This document shows positions 1-7,756 of a stretch of 12,087 bases of DNA, one piece after another. Positions within the stretch are counted from its first letter, which is position 1; every line of letters starts with the position of its first letter. The DNA is from CAYRVX01 sp964642165. Lineage in GTDB: Bacteria > Planctomycetota > Phycisphaerae > SM23-33. Location: positions 1 to 12,087 of the forward strand of contig CAZXOC010000236.1 of assembly GCA_964642165.1 (NCBI GenBank), written 5' to 3'. Position numbers and translations under genes: made by a program. The notes below the pieces were generated by a model. That model saw only the letters and a list, made by a program, of their open reading frames with translations. It did not search any database and was not told where the DNA came from.

Positions 1-2
1 TC

Positions 3-1727
3 GTGCTGGCCGTCGCGGGCTACGGCATCAGTCGCATTCACATCAACGACAACCCCGTCAAGTGGTTCACGCCCTCGCACCCGATCCGCCGGGCCGACAC
101 CGTGCTGAACCAGCACTTCGGCGGCACGTACATGGCGTACCTCGCGATGGAGGCCGAGGGCGAGTCCCTCGACGCCCGCGCCCTCGCCGTGGAGGTGACC
201 TCGCGTGCCGCGGCCCGGCTGGAGGGGCTGGGGGACGAGGCACCCGCCGGCGTGCTGGCGGAGGTGACCCGCGCGGCCGAGGCCGCCGCGGCGCGCCCCC
301 CGGCCGGGCGGGAGGAGATGCTCGCGGCGATCGCCGAAGCGCTGGGCCTGTCGGGCGCCGGCGGCGTGTCGGGCGCACCGGCCGCCGCGCCCGCGCCCCC
401 GGGCGCGGGCGATGAGCCGCCCCTGCCCGTCGAGGAGGGCGACGAGCCCGCCCTGCCGCGGACCGACGACGAGGACGAACCGCCCCTGCCGACGGACGAA
501 ACGACCCGCCCGGCCGCCCCGGGTGCCGGCGAGGCCGACCCGCGCCGCCGCGCCGCGCTGGACGCCGTCTCCCTCGTGCTCGACGAGCTGCGCCAGGAGA
601 CCGAGGTCTTCAAGCGCCCGGAGGTCCTTCGGTGGATGGCGAACGTCCAGCGGCGCATGAAGCAGACCGGCATCGTCGGCAAGAGCAACTCGCTGGCCGA
701 CATCGTCAAGACGGTCCACCGCGACTTCGTCAGCGGCGAGAAGGCGGACTACCGCGTCCCGGCGAAGCGTGCGGCCGTCGGGCAGATGCTGATGCAGTAC
801 CAGAGCAGCCACCGCTTCGAGGACCTGTGGCACTTCGTCACGCCGGACTACCGCCTGTCGAGCGTGTGGGTGCAGCTCACCAGCGGCGACAACCGGGACA
901 TGCAGCACGTCGCCGACGCGGTGGAGGCGTTCGTCGCGTCCCAGCCGCCCCCGGCGCCGCTGCGCCTGCGCTGGTTCGGGCTGACGTACATCAACGTCGA
1001 GTGGCAGGACCGCATGGTCACCGGCATGCTGGAGGCCTTCGCCGGCAGCTTCCTGGTCGTCTTCCTGCTGATGACGGTCCTGTTCCGCTCGGTGCTCTGG
1101 GGCTTGCTGAGCATGATCCCCCTGACGGTCACCCTCGCGGCGATCTACGGCGCGGTCGGGCTGGTCGGCAAGGACTACGACATGCCCGTCGCCGTGCTCA
1201 GCAGCCTGACGCTCGGGCTGGCGGTGGATTTCGCCATCCACTTCCTCGCCCGCAGCCGGGCCATGTACCGCTCCCGCGGCGGATGGCGGGAGACGGTCCC
1301 GGCCGTCTTCGGCGAACCCGCCCGCGCCATCGCGCGGAACATCATCGTGATTGCGGCGGGCTTCCTGCCCCTGCTGCTGGCCCCGCTGATGCCCTACAAG
1401 ACCGTCGGCGTGCTGCTGGCGGTGATCCTGCTGGTCAGCGGCGTCGCCACGCTGCTGATCCTGCCGGCGCTGATCCGCCTGCTGGAGAGGCGGCTGTTCG
1501 CCGCCGTCAAGGCGCCCGTGCGGGCGAGCTGCAACTGCGTCATGTGCCTCGTCAGCGCCGTCGCCCTGGTGGCCGTCATCGTCCTGGGCATCAAGCCGTA
1601 CGTGCCGTGGCACTGGACGACGCTGACGTGGGTCGGCGCGGCGTTCGTGCCCGTCGCGGCGTTCGTCTGCGGACTCTCGTCCCGCAGGCAGAAGTGCAAA
1701 CTCCAATCACAGACCGAGGAGAGCTAA
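3..1727 (+). CDS. RND/MMPL-family exporter, C-terminal half (5' partial)
   Basis: This is an inner-membrane RND-superfamily transporter (MMPL/HAE3-like), expected to export a hydrophobic or lipid-like substrate using the proton gradient. The reading frame is open to the left edge. Its first residues match the stretch after TM7 of the family (NDNPVKWF, then HFGGTYMAYL at residues 38-47), so the first half is probably outside the window and the GTG at 3 is not the true start. Residues 203-335 are periplasmic and include the VGKSNSLADIVK block (225-236). Five membrane helices follow at about 343-361, 364-388, 394-415, 443-463 and 465-492, with GLAVDF and its Asp409 in the third. Two further helices (about 513-530, 539-557) extend the C-terminus, preceded by CxCxxC (C510, C512, C515). 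Residues about 55-190 are an Ala/Pro/acid-rich insertion holding three DEPxLP repeats. The stop lies 1 nt before the next gene, so co-transcription is likely. Substrate is unknown. Confidence 0.86.
   Translation: MLAVAGYGISRIHINDNPVKWFTPSHPIRRADTVLNQHFGGTYMAYLAMEAEGESLDARALAVEVTSRAAARLEGLGDEAPAGVLAEVTRAAEAAAARPPAGREEMLAAIAEALGLSGAGGVSGAPAAAPAPPGAGDEPPLPVEEGDEPALPRTDDEDEPPLPTDETTRPAAPGAGEADPRRRAALDAVSLVLDELRQETEVFKRPEVLRWMANVQRRMKQTGIVGKSNSLADIVKTVHRDFVSGEKADYRVPAKRAAVGQMLMQYQSSHRFEDLWHFVTPDYRLSSVWVQLTSGDNRDMQHVADAVEAFVASQPPPAPLRLRWFGLTYINVEWQDRMVTGMLEAFAGSFLVVFLLMTVLFRSVLWGLLSMIPLTVTLAAIYGAVGLVGKDYDMPVAVLSSLTLGLAVDFAIHFLARSRAMYRSRGGWRETVPAVFGEPARAIARNIIVIAAGFLPLLLAPLMPYKTVGVLLAVILLVSGVATLLILPALIRLLERRLFAAVKAPVRASCNCVMCLVSAVALVAVIVLGIKPYVPWHWTTLTWVGAAFVPVAAFVCGLSSRRQKCKLQSQTEES
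411..491 (+). repeat. Three DEPPLP/DEPALP units in the RND periplasmic insertion
   Basis: Residues 137-163 of the exporter contain DEPPLP (137-142), DEPALP (147-152) and DEPPLP (158-163), spaced 10 and 11 residues apart and separated by acidic linkers. The stretch lies in the periplasmic loop, within an insertion between two conserved family blocks. The middle unit is encoded by an 18-nt sequence (441-458) that occurs identically in the outer-membrane protein gene at 2733-2750. The motif and copy order are read directly; function as a spacer or docking element is inference. Confidence 0.85.
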
Positions 1728-1728
1728 C

Positions 1729-2583
1729 ATGAACGCCAAGCACATGAGATTCTTCGCAGCGATCTGGGTGGTGGGGGCGGCCGCGGCGCCGCTCCTGGCG
1801 GGCGACGCCCCAGCCGGCGCGGCCGGCGAGCTGGCCGCCATGGATATCGTCCGCAAGGCCAACCGCGTCGCCTACTACCAGGGCGCCGACGGGCGGGCCC
1901 ACGTGAGCATGGCCATCACCGACGCCCAGGGGCGCACCCGCAGCCGCGAGATGACCATCCTTCGCCGCGACGAGGCGGACCCCAAGGCCGACGCCGCCAA
2001 GAAGGACGAGTTCTGCGGCGGGCAGAAGTTCTACGTCTACTTCCACCGCCCCGCCGACGTGAACAAGATGTCGTTCCTCGTCTGGAAGCACCTCGAGAAG
2101 GACGACGACCGCTGGCTGTACCTGCCCGGCCTGGACCTGGTCAAGCGGATCAGTTCGGCCGACAAGCGGACCAGCTTCGTGGGCTCGCACTTCTTCTACG
2201 AGGACGTCTCCGGTCGGAACATCGACGCCGACACGCACGAGCTGGTCAAGACGACCAAGAACTACTACGTGCTGAAGAGCATGCCGAAGGACCCCAAGAG
2301 CGTCGAGTTCGCCCACTACACCACGTGGATCCACCGCGGCACGTTTATCGTCGTCCAGCAGGAGTACTTCGACCGCGGTGGCGGGAAGATCCGCAACTAC
2401 AAGGCCCTCGCGATGAAGAAGATCCAGGGCTTCTGGACCGTCACCAAGAGCCGCATGAGCGACCTCCGCACGAAGGGCAGCACGGTGCTGACCTACTCCG
2501 ACGTGACGTACAACCTCGGCGCGCCGGAGAGCATCTTCACGGAGCGGTACCTCCGAAAGGCCCCCCGGGACTACCTCGAATGA
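1729..2583 (+). CDS. LolA-like outer membrane lipoprotein-sorting protein (PF17131-type)
   Basis: A 284-residue exported protein that resembles the 'outer membrane lipoprotein-sorting protein' family, whose LolA-like fold binds acyl chains or other hydrophobic ligands in the periplasm. Residues 1-25 form a signal peptide: a basic start (K4, R7), a hydrophobic core at 8-23, and probable cleavage near LLAGDA. The recognisable family block is at about 125-163: DDDRWLYLPGLDLVKRI, then SFVGSHFFYEDVSGR. The rest alternates beta-strand-like segments (FIVVQQEYFD, KIQGFWTVTKSRM), as expected for a half-barrel. A Lys/Asp-rich stretch at 82-99 with a single Cys96 looks like a small loop insertion. The ATG at 1729 follows a GAGGAG Shine-Dalgarno (1716-1721) and starts 1 nt after the exporter stop. 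Such proteins often accompany RND transporters, suggesting it carries the exporter's substrate across the periplasm (inference). It lacks a lipobox, so it should be soluble. Confidence 0.83.
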   Translation: MNAKHMRFFAAIWVVGAAAAPLLAGDAPAGAAGELAAMDIVRKANRVAYYQGADGRAHVSMAITDAQGRTRSREMTILRRDEADPKADAAKKDEFCGGQKFYVYFHRPADVNKMSFLVWKHLEKDDDRWLYLPGLDLVKRISSADKRTSFVGSHFFYEDVSGRNIDADTHELVKTTKNYYVLKSMPKDPKSVEFAHYTTWIHRGTFIVVQQEYFDRGGGKIRNYKALAMKKIQGFWTVTKSRMSDLRTKGSTVLTYSDVTYNLGAPESIFTERYLRKAPRDYLE

Positions 2584-4076
2584 CCTCGACATCCTCCTTC
2601 CGCCGCAGGCGGGCGGCCTGGGCTTGCCTTGTCCTGGTTGCCCTGGCGGGGTTCGCGCTGGCGGACCCCGCACCCCTTGCGCCCCCGGCCGACGACGAGC
2701 CCCCGCTGCCCGTCGGCGCCGAGGACACCAGCGACGAGCCCGCCCTGCCGATCGGCGTCGACGACGCCAACGACGAGCCCCCGCTGCCGATCGGCGTCGA
2801 GGAGCCCAACCAGCCCCCTCCCGGCCGGGAGAAACCCGGGGCCGACTGGCTCAAGCGGCTCGGCCTGACCGGCTTCCTCGACGTCCGCGGCGGCGTCCGC
2901 ACCCAGCACGATCCGTACCAGCGCGACGCCTCTCTCGGCGAGGCGCGCCTCCAGCTCGACCTGCAGAAGACCTGGCGGAAGGCCACCTTCCACGTCGTCG
3001 CGGACTTCCTCTACGACCCCGTCCTGGACCACCACACGATCGACCTGGAGCCCGGCGAGGGCTGGCTCGACCTGCGCCAGGCGAACGTGGCCTTCTCGCC
3101 GCTGGAGTTCATGGACGTGAAGCTCGGCCGGCAGATCCTCACCTGGGGCACGGGCGACCTGCTGTTCCTCAACGACATGTTCCCCAAGGACTGGCAGGCG
3201 TTCCTCATCGGGCGCGACGTGGAGTACCTCAAGGCCCCCTCCGACGCCCTGAAGGTGAGCCTCTTCAGCGACCTGGCCAACCTGGACGTGGTCTTCACGC
3301 CGCGCTTCGACGCCGACCGGTTCATCCGGGGGGAGCGGATCTCGTACTGGAGCAGTTCGCTGGGCCGCCAGGCCGGCCGCGACGCCCGCGTCCGGGTCGA
3401 TCAGCCCAACGAGTGGTTCCGGGACCACGAGTGGGCGGCGAGGCTCAGCCGGAACGTCCGGGGCTACGAGCTGGCCGCCTACGGCTACTGGGGCTACTGG
3501 AAGAGCCCCGGCGGCTTCGACCCCCTCACCCGCCGCGCGACCTTCCCGCGCCTCAACGTCTACGGCGCCAGCGTTCGCGGGCAGGTGGGTTCCGGCATCG
3601 GCAGCGTCGAGGCCGCCTACTACGACTCCCGCGAGGACCGCGCCGGCGACGACCCCTTCGTGACTAATCGCCAGGTGCGCCTGCTGGCCGGCTACGAGCA
3701 GGACCTGCCGCGCCTGGCCCGCGACCTGACGGTCGGCGCGCAGTACTACGTCGAGATCATGGCCGACCACGGCGCGTACGAGCGGTCCGTCCGCGCGCTG
3801 GGCGGCTCGCGGCCGCTCGCCGACGCCTGCCGCCACGTCGTGACCTTCCGCGTGACCAAGCTCTTGCTCAACCAGAACCTCACGCTGTCGCTGTTCGCCT
3901 ACTACAGCCCGAGCGACTCCGACGCCTACCTCCGCCCCAGCGTCAGCTACAAGATCGACGACCACTGGACCGTCTCGGTCGGCGGGAACGTATTCCTAGG
4001 CACGCGCGAGCACACCTTCTTCGGCCAGTTCGACAGGAACACCAACGTCTACGCGTCGGCGCGGTACGGGTTCTGA
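2580..4076 (+). CDS. Outer-membrane beta-barrel protein, DUF1302-like, RND-associated
   Basis: A 498-residue outer-membrane protein. The chosen ATG at 2580 overlaps the upstream stop (ATGA), implying translational coupling; the frame is open further upstream, but only inside the previous gene and without a signal sequence. Residues 1-28 are a clear signal peptide: RRRR at 8-11, hydrophobic core at 15-27, cleavage after ALA. Three 13-residue DEPxLP repeats (39-77) and a Pro/Lys linker follow. From about 97 onward the protein is made of alternating amphipathic strands and ends in Tyr-Gly-Phe, the terminal aromatic expected of a BamA substrate. The block GRQILTWGTGDLLFLNDMFP (about 182-201) resembles a signature I associate with DUF1302-like barrels encoded beside RND transporters. 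It probably supplies the outer-membrane exit or insertion site for the substrate handled by the two upstream proteins. Substrate specificity cannot be read; an alginate-export-type porin is the main alternative. Confidence 0.8.
   Translation: MTSTSSFRRRRAAWACLVLVALAGFALADPAPLAPPADDEPPLPVGAEDTSDEPALPIGVDDANDEPPLPIGVEEPNQPPPGREKPGADWLKRLGLTGFLDVRGGVRTQHDPYQRDASLGEARLQLDLQKTWRKATFHVVADFLYDPVLDHHTIDLEPGEGWLDLRQANVAFSPLEFMDVKLGRQILTWGTGDLLFLNDMFPKDWQAFLIGRDVEYLKAPSDALKVSLFSDLANLDVVFTPRFDADRFIRGERISYWSSSLGRQAGRDARVRVDQPNEWFRDHEWAARLSRNVRGYELAAYGYWGYWKSPGGFDPLTRRATFPRLNVYGASVRGQVGSGIGSVEAAYYDSREDRAGDDPFVTNRQVRLLAGYEQDLPRLARDLTVGAQYYVEIMADHGAYERSVRALGGSRPLADACRHVVTFRVTKLLLNQNLTLSLFAYYSPSDSDAYLRPSVSYKIDDHWTVSVGGNVFLGTREHTFFGQFDRNTNVYASARYGF
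2694..2810 (+). repeat. 39-bp x 3 tandem repeat encoding 13-aa DEPxLP units
   Basis: Three consecutive 39-bp units encode residues 39-77 of the barrel protein. Each begins with DEPPLP, DEPALP and DEPPLP respectively, followed by a hydrophobic-Gly-acidic segment (VGAEDTS, IGVDDAN, IGVEEPN). They sit directly after the signal peptide and before the barrel, so they are periplasmic. The same motif, in the same copy order, occurs in the RND exporter two genes upstream. The regular 13-residue period points to repeat expansion by slippage or recombination. Confidence 0.88.
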
Positions 4077-4087
4077 CGATCCGATCC

Positions 4088-4105
4088 GACCGGCCCCCGC
4101 CGGTC
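4088..4105. terminator. Perfect inverted repeat between convergent operons, possible bidirectional terminator
   Basis: GACCGGC (4088-4094), a CCCC loop (4095-4098) and GCCGGTC (4099-4105) form a perfect 7-bp GC-rich stem in the 27-nt gap between the + strand barrel gene (stop ends 4076) and the - strand binding-protein gene (stop begins 4104). Its location between converging genes suits transcription termination in both directions. There is no T-tract on either side, so it may need Rho or act only as an mRNA 3'-end stabiliser. The right arm overlaps the binding-protein stop codon. Confidence 0.45.
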
Positions 4106-5066
4106 AGAACTGGCCGACGAACTCGTCGGCGTTGTCCCGGGTGATGGCCGGGCACTTGATGAGGTACTGCTTCTCGAGCTTCGCCCCCTGGAGGAACTGG
4201 ACGGCCAGGCGCACGCCGCGGCGGCCTTCCTCCTCGGGCTGCTGGTAGCTCGTGCCGGTCATTCGCCCGGCGCGGATAGCGGCGAGGGCCTCCTTGCTGC
4301 CGCCCATGCCGACCAGGGCGATGTCCTTCCGCCCGCGGCTCTCGCAGGCCTGCGCCGCGGCGAGAGCGAACTCGTCGCCGTGCGCGTAGACGCCCCGGAT
4401 CTTCGCCGACAGCGCCGGGTCGCCGAGGAGGGCCTTCATCTCCTCGACGACGACCGGGCGCTTGCCCTGGTGGGCGATGCGGCGGAGGATCTCGGCCTTC
4501 GGGTGGTCCTTGAGGACCTCGCGGACGGCCTTCGAGCGGAGGCGCTCCGGGCCGCTGCCGAGCTCCTGGTGGAACTCGACGATGCCGCCCCGGCCGCCCA
4601 TGGCCTCCAGGAGGATCCGGGCCGACGTGACCGCCCCCTCGTAGGTGTCGGTGCCGACGTAGCAGAGGACCGGGCAGCCCGGCCCGACGTGGCGGTTGAC
4701 GAGGATCACCGGGATGCCCCTGCGGTCGCACTCCCGGACGCCGGCGACGAGCTCGTCCGGCTTCATCGGCACGAGGCAGAGGACCTCGATGCCGGAGGCG
4801 ATCAGCTGCTTGATCTGCGTGATCTGCTTGCTGGCGTCCTCCTGGGCGTCGGTGATGAGCACGTCGACGCCGAGCTTGCGGCCCTCGTCGAGCGCCCCGG
4901 CGTAGAAGTTGTTCCAGTAGGGGTGGTCCAGCGTCATGGCGAAGCCGATCTTGTGCCTCGCCTTCCCGCCGCCGGGTTTCTCCTCGCGGCCGCAGCCCGA
5001 GCCCAGCAGCACCACCGGCAGGGCCAGGCCTGCCGCCAACGACTTCACCATCCATCCAGCCAGCAT
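4104..5066 (-). CDS. Sugar ABC transporter substrate-binding lipoprotein (RbsB-like)
   Basis: A 320-residue periplasmic binding protein of the ribose/galactose type (Peripla_BP_4, cluster B). It would capture a monosaccharide and deliver it to the permease encoded upstream. The N-terminus has a hydrophobic stretch (residues 9-22) ending in LLGSGC, with Cys25 as the likely lipidation site; the -3 position is Gly rather than the usual Leu. The mature part begins HKIGFAMTLDHPYWNNFYAG, the standard first strand and ligand contact of the family, followed by QITQIKQLIASGIEVLCLVP, RRGIPVILVNRHV, and later HGDEFALAAAQA and IALVGMGG. The ATG at 5066 is chosen because AAAGGA lies 8 nt upstream; an ATG five codons later lacks a good ribosome site. 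It is the last gene of the cluster, 13 nt after the permease stop. Mutarotase context suggests a rhamnose-like ligand; ribose, xylose or fucose cannot be excluded. Confidence 0.9.
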   Translation of the reverse strand: MLAGWMVKSLAAGLALPVVLLGSGCGREEKPGGGKARHKIGFAMTLDHPYWNNFYAGALDEGRKLGVDVLITDAQEDASKQITQIKQLIASGIEVLCLVPMKPDELVAGVRECDRRGIPVILVNRHVGPGCPVLCYVGTDTYEGAVTSARILLEAMGGRGGIVEFHQELGSGPERLRSKAVREVLKDHPKAEILRRIAHQGKRPVVVEEMKALLGDPALSAKIRGVYAHGDEFALAAAQACESRGRKDIALVGMGGSKEALAAIRAGRMTGTSYQQPEEEGRRGVRLAVQFLQGAKLEKQYLIKCPAITRDNADEFVGQF

Positions 5067-5074
5067 CGGTTGGG

Positions 5075-5080
5075 TCCTTT
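5075..5080 (-). promoter_or_regulatory. Shine-Dalgarno of the binding-protein gene, touching the permease stop
   Basis: On the minus strand AAAGGA (5080 to 5075) lies 8 nt before the ATG at 5066 and shares base 5080 with the permease TGA (5082-5080). It decides the start of the binding-protein gene and implies that its translation follows directly from that of the permease gene. Confidence 0.6.
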
Positions 5081-6183
5081 CACGATCGCGATTTCCTGCG
5101 AGCCGTCAGGTCCACGGTCACGACGACGAGAATGATAAGGCCGCGGATCACCTTCCGATACTCTTCGGGGACGCCGAACTGCGTGAGCATGTTCTCGATG
5201 ACGGCCAGCAGGAACAGCCCGTTGAGCGTGCGCAGCAGGCTGCCCGCCCCGCCGCCGAGCGGCGTGCCGCCCACGATCACGCAGGTGATGACCTGGAACT
5301 CGAGCCCCTGGTTCGTGTCGGCCTGGGCGGTGCTGGACTGGGCGCAGTAGATCAGGGCGGCGATTCCGCTGGTGACGCCGACGAGGACGTAGGTCGCGGC
5401 CTTGACCAGTTTCGTGTTCACGCCGGCGAGCCACGCGGCGTTCTCGTTGCCCCCGACGGCGTACGTGTAGTGTCCGAAGCGGGTAAGGCGCAGCAGGTAG
5501 AGGCACAGCGCGAACAGCACGACGAAGATCACCACCGGCACGAGGACGGCGAACTCGCTGCGCCCGCTGCCGAACGTGAGCACCTTGCCCCAGTAGACGC
5601 GGCGGAAGACCTCCTGGATCGCGAAGGGGATCCTCTTGGACTGCCCCCGGTCGCTGATGACGAAGGCCAGACCGCGGAAGATGAACATCGTGCTGAGCGT
5701 CACGACGAACGGGTTGACGCCCACGTAGGCGATCAGCGTTCCGTTGAGGGCCCCGAGCACCGCGCCGACGGCGAGCGCTGCGGCCACCGCGGCGGCGATC
5801 GCCAGCGCCACCTGCTCGCCGCCCAGCGCCACCTGCGAGCCCTCGACGGCCGGGTCGCCCCCGAAGGCCTGGAGCACCAGCACCGCGACGATGCTGGCGG
5901 CCACCGTCGTCGACGCCACCGACAGGTCGAAGCCCCCGGCGATCATCACGAACGTCATGCCGCACGCGATGATGCCCATGAACGCGGCGTTGACCAGCAG
6001 GTTCTCGACGAGGTTGTAGCCCGTCAGGAAGCTGTCTCCCCGGAAGATGCCGCAGACGGCGCACAGCGCGAGCGCCAGCAGCAGCACGGAGGCGGTCTGG
6101 ATCGTCTGGAACGTCAATCTTCCGCCGCCGCCCGGGCCGGACGCCGTGGCGGGGGCCGGATTCAGTTGGGGGATCTCGCTCAT
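5080..6183 (-). CDS. Sugar ABC transporter permease (RbsC-like)
   Basis: A 367-residue inner-membrane permease of the BPD_transp_2 family (RbsC/XylH/AraH type), which forms a homodimeric sugar channel energised by the RbsA-like ATPase. Numbered from the ATG at 6183, hydrophobic helices occur at about 32-46, 62-82, 92-106, 126-151, 159-177, 213-231, 263-281, 321-333 and 346-360. Family motifs are present: GGFDLSV (83-89, usually GGIDLSVG), YAVGGNENAAWLAGV (241-255) and VITCVIVGGTPLGGGAGS (298-315). The GTG nine codons upstream would overlap the ATPase gene by 20 nt; the ATG at 6183, 7 nt after the ATPase stop, is preferred although its Shine-Dalgarno is poor, which suggests coupling. The first 25 residues are Pro/Gly/Ala-rich and probably cytoplasmic. 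Only one permease gene is present, unlike rhizobial RhaSTPQ systems, which have two. Confidence 0.9.
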   Translation of the reverse strand: MSEIPQLNPAPATASGPGGGGRLTFQTIQTASVLLLALALCAVCGIFRGDSFLTGYNLVENLLVNAAFMGIIACGMTFVMIAGGFDLSVASTTVAASIVAVLVLQAFGGDPAVEGSQVALGGEQVALAIAAAVAAALAVGAVLGALNGTLIAYVGVNPFVVTLSTMFIFRGLAFVISDRGQSKRIPFAIQEVFRRVYWGKVLTFGSGRSEFAVLVPVVIFVVLFALCLYLLRLTRFGHYTYAVGGNENAAWLAGVNTKLVKAATYVLVGVTSGIAALIYCAQSSTAQADTNQGLEFQVITCVIVGGTPLGGGAGSLLRTLNGLFLLAVIENMLTQFGVPEEYRKVIRGLIILVVVTVDLTARRKSRS

Positions 6184-6190
6184 GGCGCGG

Positions 6191-7720
6191 CTATCCGGTC
6201 TCCGTGGCACAGGCCTCGAAGAGGGCCTCCTCGCTCACCGGCCCGGCGCGGTCCTCGACGATCCGCCCGTGCTGGACGATGAGGACGCGGTCGGCCAGCG
6301 AGGCCAGCTCGATGAACTCCGACGAGATCAGCAGGACGGCGCGGCCGCGGGCGGCGAGGTCCACCATCAGGCGATACATCTGCGCCTTGGTGCCGACGTC
6401 GATGCCCTGGGTGGGCTCGTCGAAGAGGAGCACGCGGGGTCCGGCGGCCAGCCAGCGGGCCACGATGGCCTTCTGCTGGTTGCCGCCGCTGAGGTGGTCG
6501 ATCGACAGCCCCGGCAGGCGGGGCTCGACGCCCATGAAGTCGATGCTCTCCATCGCCGCCCGCCGCACCGCGCCGGGGCAAAGCAGCCCCCCCCGCCGCG
6601 ACAGGCGACCCAGGATGCCGATCGTGATGTTCTCCGAGACGCTCCGCCCCGTGATGCTGCCCTGCGTCTTGCGGTTCGCCGGCACCATGCCGATCCCGGC
6701 GGCACGGCAGCGCCGCGGCGAACGCCGCCCCAGGGGCCGGCCCTCGTACGTGCACGTGCCCGCGGCCGCGTCCGCCCCGAAAATCGCCCGGACGATCTCC
6801 GTCCGCCCCGAGCCCACCAGCCCCGCGATGCCCACGATCTCCCCGGCGCGAACGTCGAAGGAGACGTCCTCGAAAACGCCCGGGCGCGTCAGGCCGCGAA
6901 CCGACAGCACCACCTCGCCCGGCGTGTTCGTCTTCGGCGGGAACATCTCCGCCAGGTCGCGGCCGAGCATCAGCCGCGTCAGCTCCGACAGGCGCGTCTC
7001 GGCCATCCGCCGCGCGCCGACCATCCGCCCGTCGCGCAGGACGCTGACGCGGTCGGCAATCCTCGGCAGCTCGGCCAGGCGGTGCGTGATGTAGACCAGG
7101 CCGATCCCCCGGGCCTTCAGGTCGCGCATGACGGCGAAGAGCCGGTCGACCTCGTGGCGGCCGAGCGAGGCCGTCGGCTCGTCGAGAATGAGCAGCCGCG
7201 CGTTGGTCCGAACGGCCTGGGCGATGGCCACCATCTGCTGGCGGGCGACGCTGAGGCGATGCACCGGCGCGTCGAGGGGCAGGCGGAAGCCCAGGGGGCG
7301 CAGCGCCTCGCCGGCCTGCCGGCGCAGGCGCCGGCGGTCGACGGTCCCGGGCAGGCGCCCGCGCGGCTCGGCGCCGAGCATGATGTTCTCCGCCACCGTC
7401 AGGTTGCCCAGGACGTTCAGGTCCTGGTGGATGACGGCGATGCCGAGGGCGTGCGCCTGGCGCGGGTTGGTCAGCCGCACCGGCCGCCCCGCGAGGCGGA
7501 CCCGCCCGGCGTAGTCGCGGTAGCGCCCCGCCAGGACGTTCATCAGCGTGCTCTTGCCGGCCCCGTTCTCGCCGATGAGGGCGTGGATCTCGCCGCGGTG
7601 AACGTCGAAGTCCACGCGGTCCAGCGCGCGCGTGCCGGGGAAGTCCTTCACGATGGCGTTCATCCGAAGCAGGCCGCCCGGCCCGCGGGGGCTCGTATCG
7701 CTGTTCGCTGGTGCGCTCAT
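6191..7720 (-). CDS. Sugar ABC transporter ATP-binding protein, two NBDs (RbsA/RhaT-like)
   Basis: A 509-residue cytoplasmic ATPase with two fused nucleotide-binding domains, the usual length for RbsA/MglA/XylG proteins. Numbered from the ATG at 7720, the first domain has Walker A GENGAGKST (50-58), signature LSVARQQM (156-163), Walker B LLILDEPTASL (176-186) and the switch His in ITHR (211-214). The second domain carries the altered Walker A GLVGSGRTE (300-308), signature LSGGNQQK (410-417), Walker B LLFDEPTQGIDVG (431-443), and ISSE in place of a switch His, all as in the family, in which the second site is normally catalytically weak. A GTG two codons upstream could also start it; neither start has a strong Shine-Dalgarno, and homology begins only near residue 17. 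It begins 36 nt after the mutarotase stop and ends 7 nt before the permease start. The order ATPase-permease-binding protein puts the binding protein last. Confidence 0.92.
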   Translation of the reverse strand: MSAPANSDTSPRGPGGLLRMNAIVKDFPGTRALDRVDFDVHRGEIHALIGENGAGKSTLMNVLAGRYRDYAGRVRLAGRPVRLTNPRQAHALGIAVIHQDLNVLGNLTVAENIMLGAEPRGRLPGTVDRRRLRRQAGEALRPLGFRLPLDAPVHRLSVARQQMVAIAQAVRTNARLLILDEPTASLGRHEVDRLFAVMRDLKARGIGLVYITHRLAELPRIADRVSVLRDGRMVGARRMAETRLSELTRLMLGRDLAEMFPPKTNTPGEVVLSVRGLTRPGVFEDVSFDVRAGEIVGIAGLVGSGRTEIVRAIFGADAAAGTCTYEGRPLGRRSPRRCRAAGIGMVPANRKTQGSITGRSVSENITIGILGRLSRRGGLLCPGAVRRAAMESIDFMGVEPRLPGLSIDHLSGGNQQKAIVARWLAAGPRVLLFDEPTQGIDVGTKAQMYRLMVDLAARGRAVLLISSEFIELASLADRVLIVQHGRIVEDRAGPVSEEALFEACATETG

Positions 7721-7756
7721 GGGCACTCGCGGCGGCCTGGGCCGGCCGCGGGGGGC

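Noticed and set aside
2325..2579. Upstream extension of the barrel gene to an ATG at 2325
   Set aside because: It would overlap the LolA-like gene by more than 250 nt and hide the signal peptide; the ATG at 2580 gives a clean signal sequence and an ATGA overlap.
2694..2810. Tandem repeat as a CRISPR-like array
   Set aside because: Units are contiguous, in frame, and encode a regular 13-residue protein repeat; there are no spacers.
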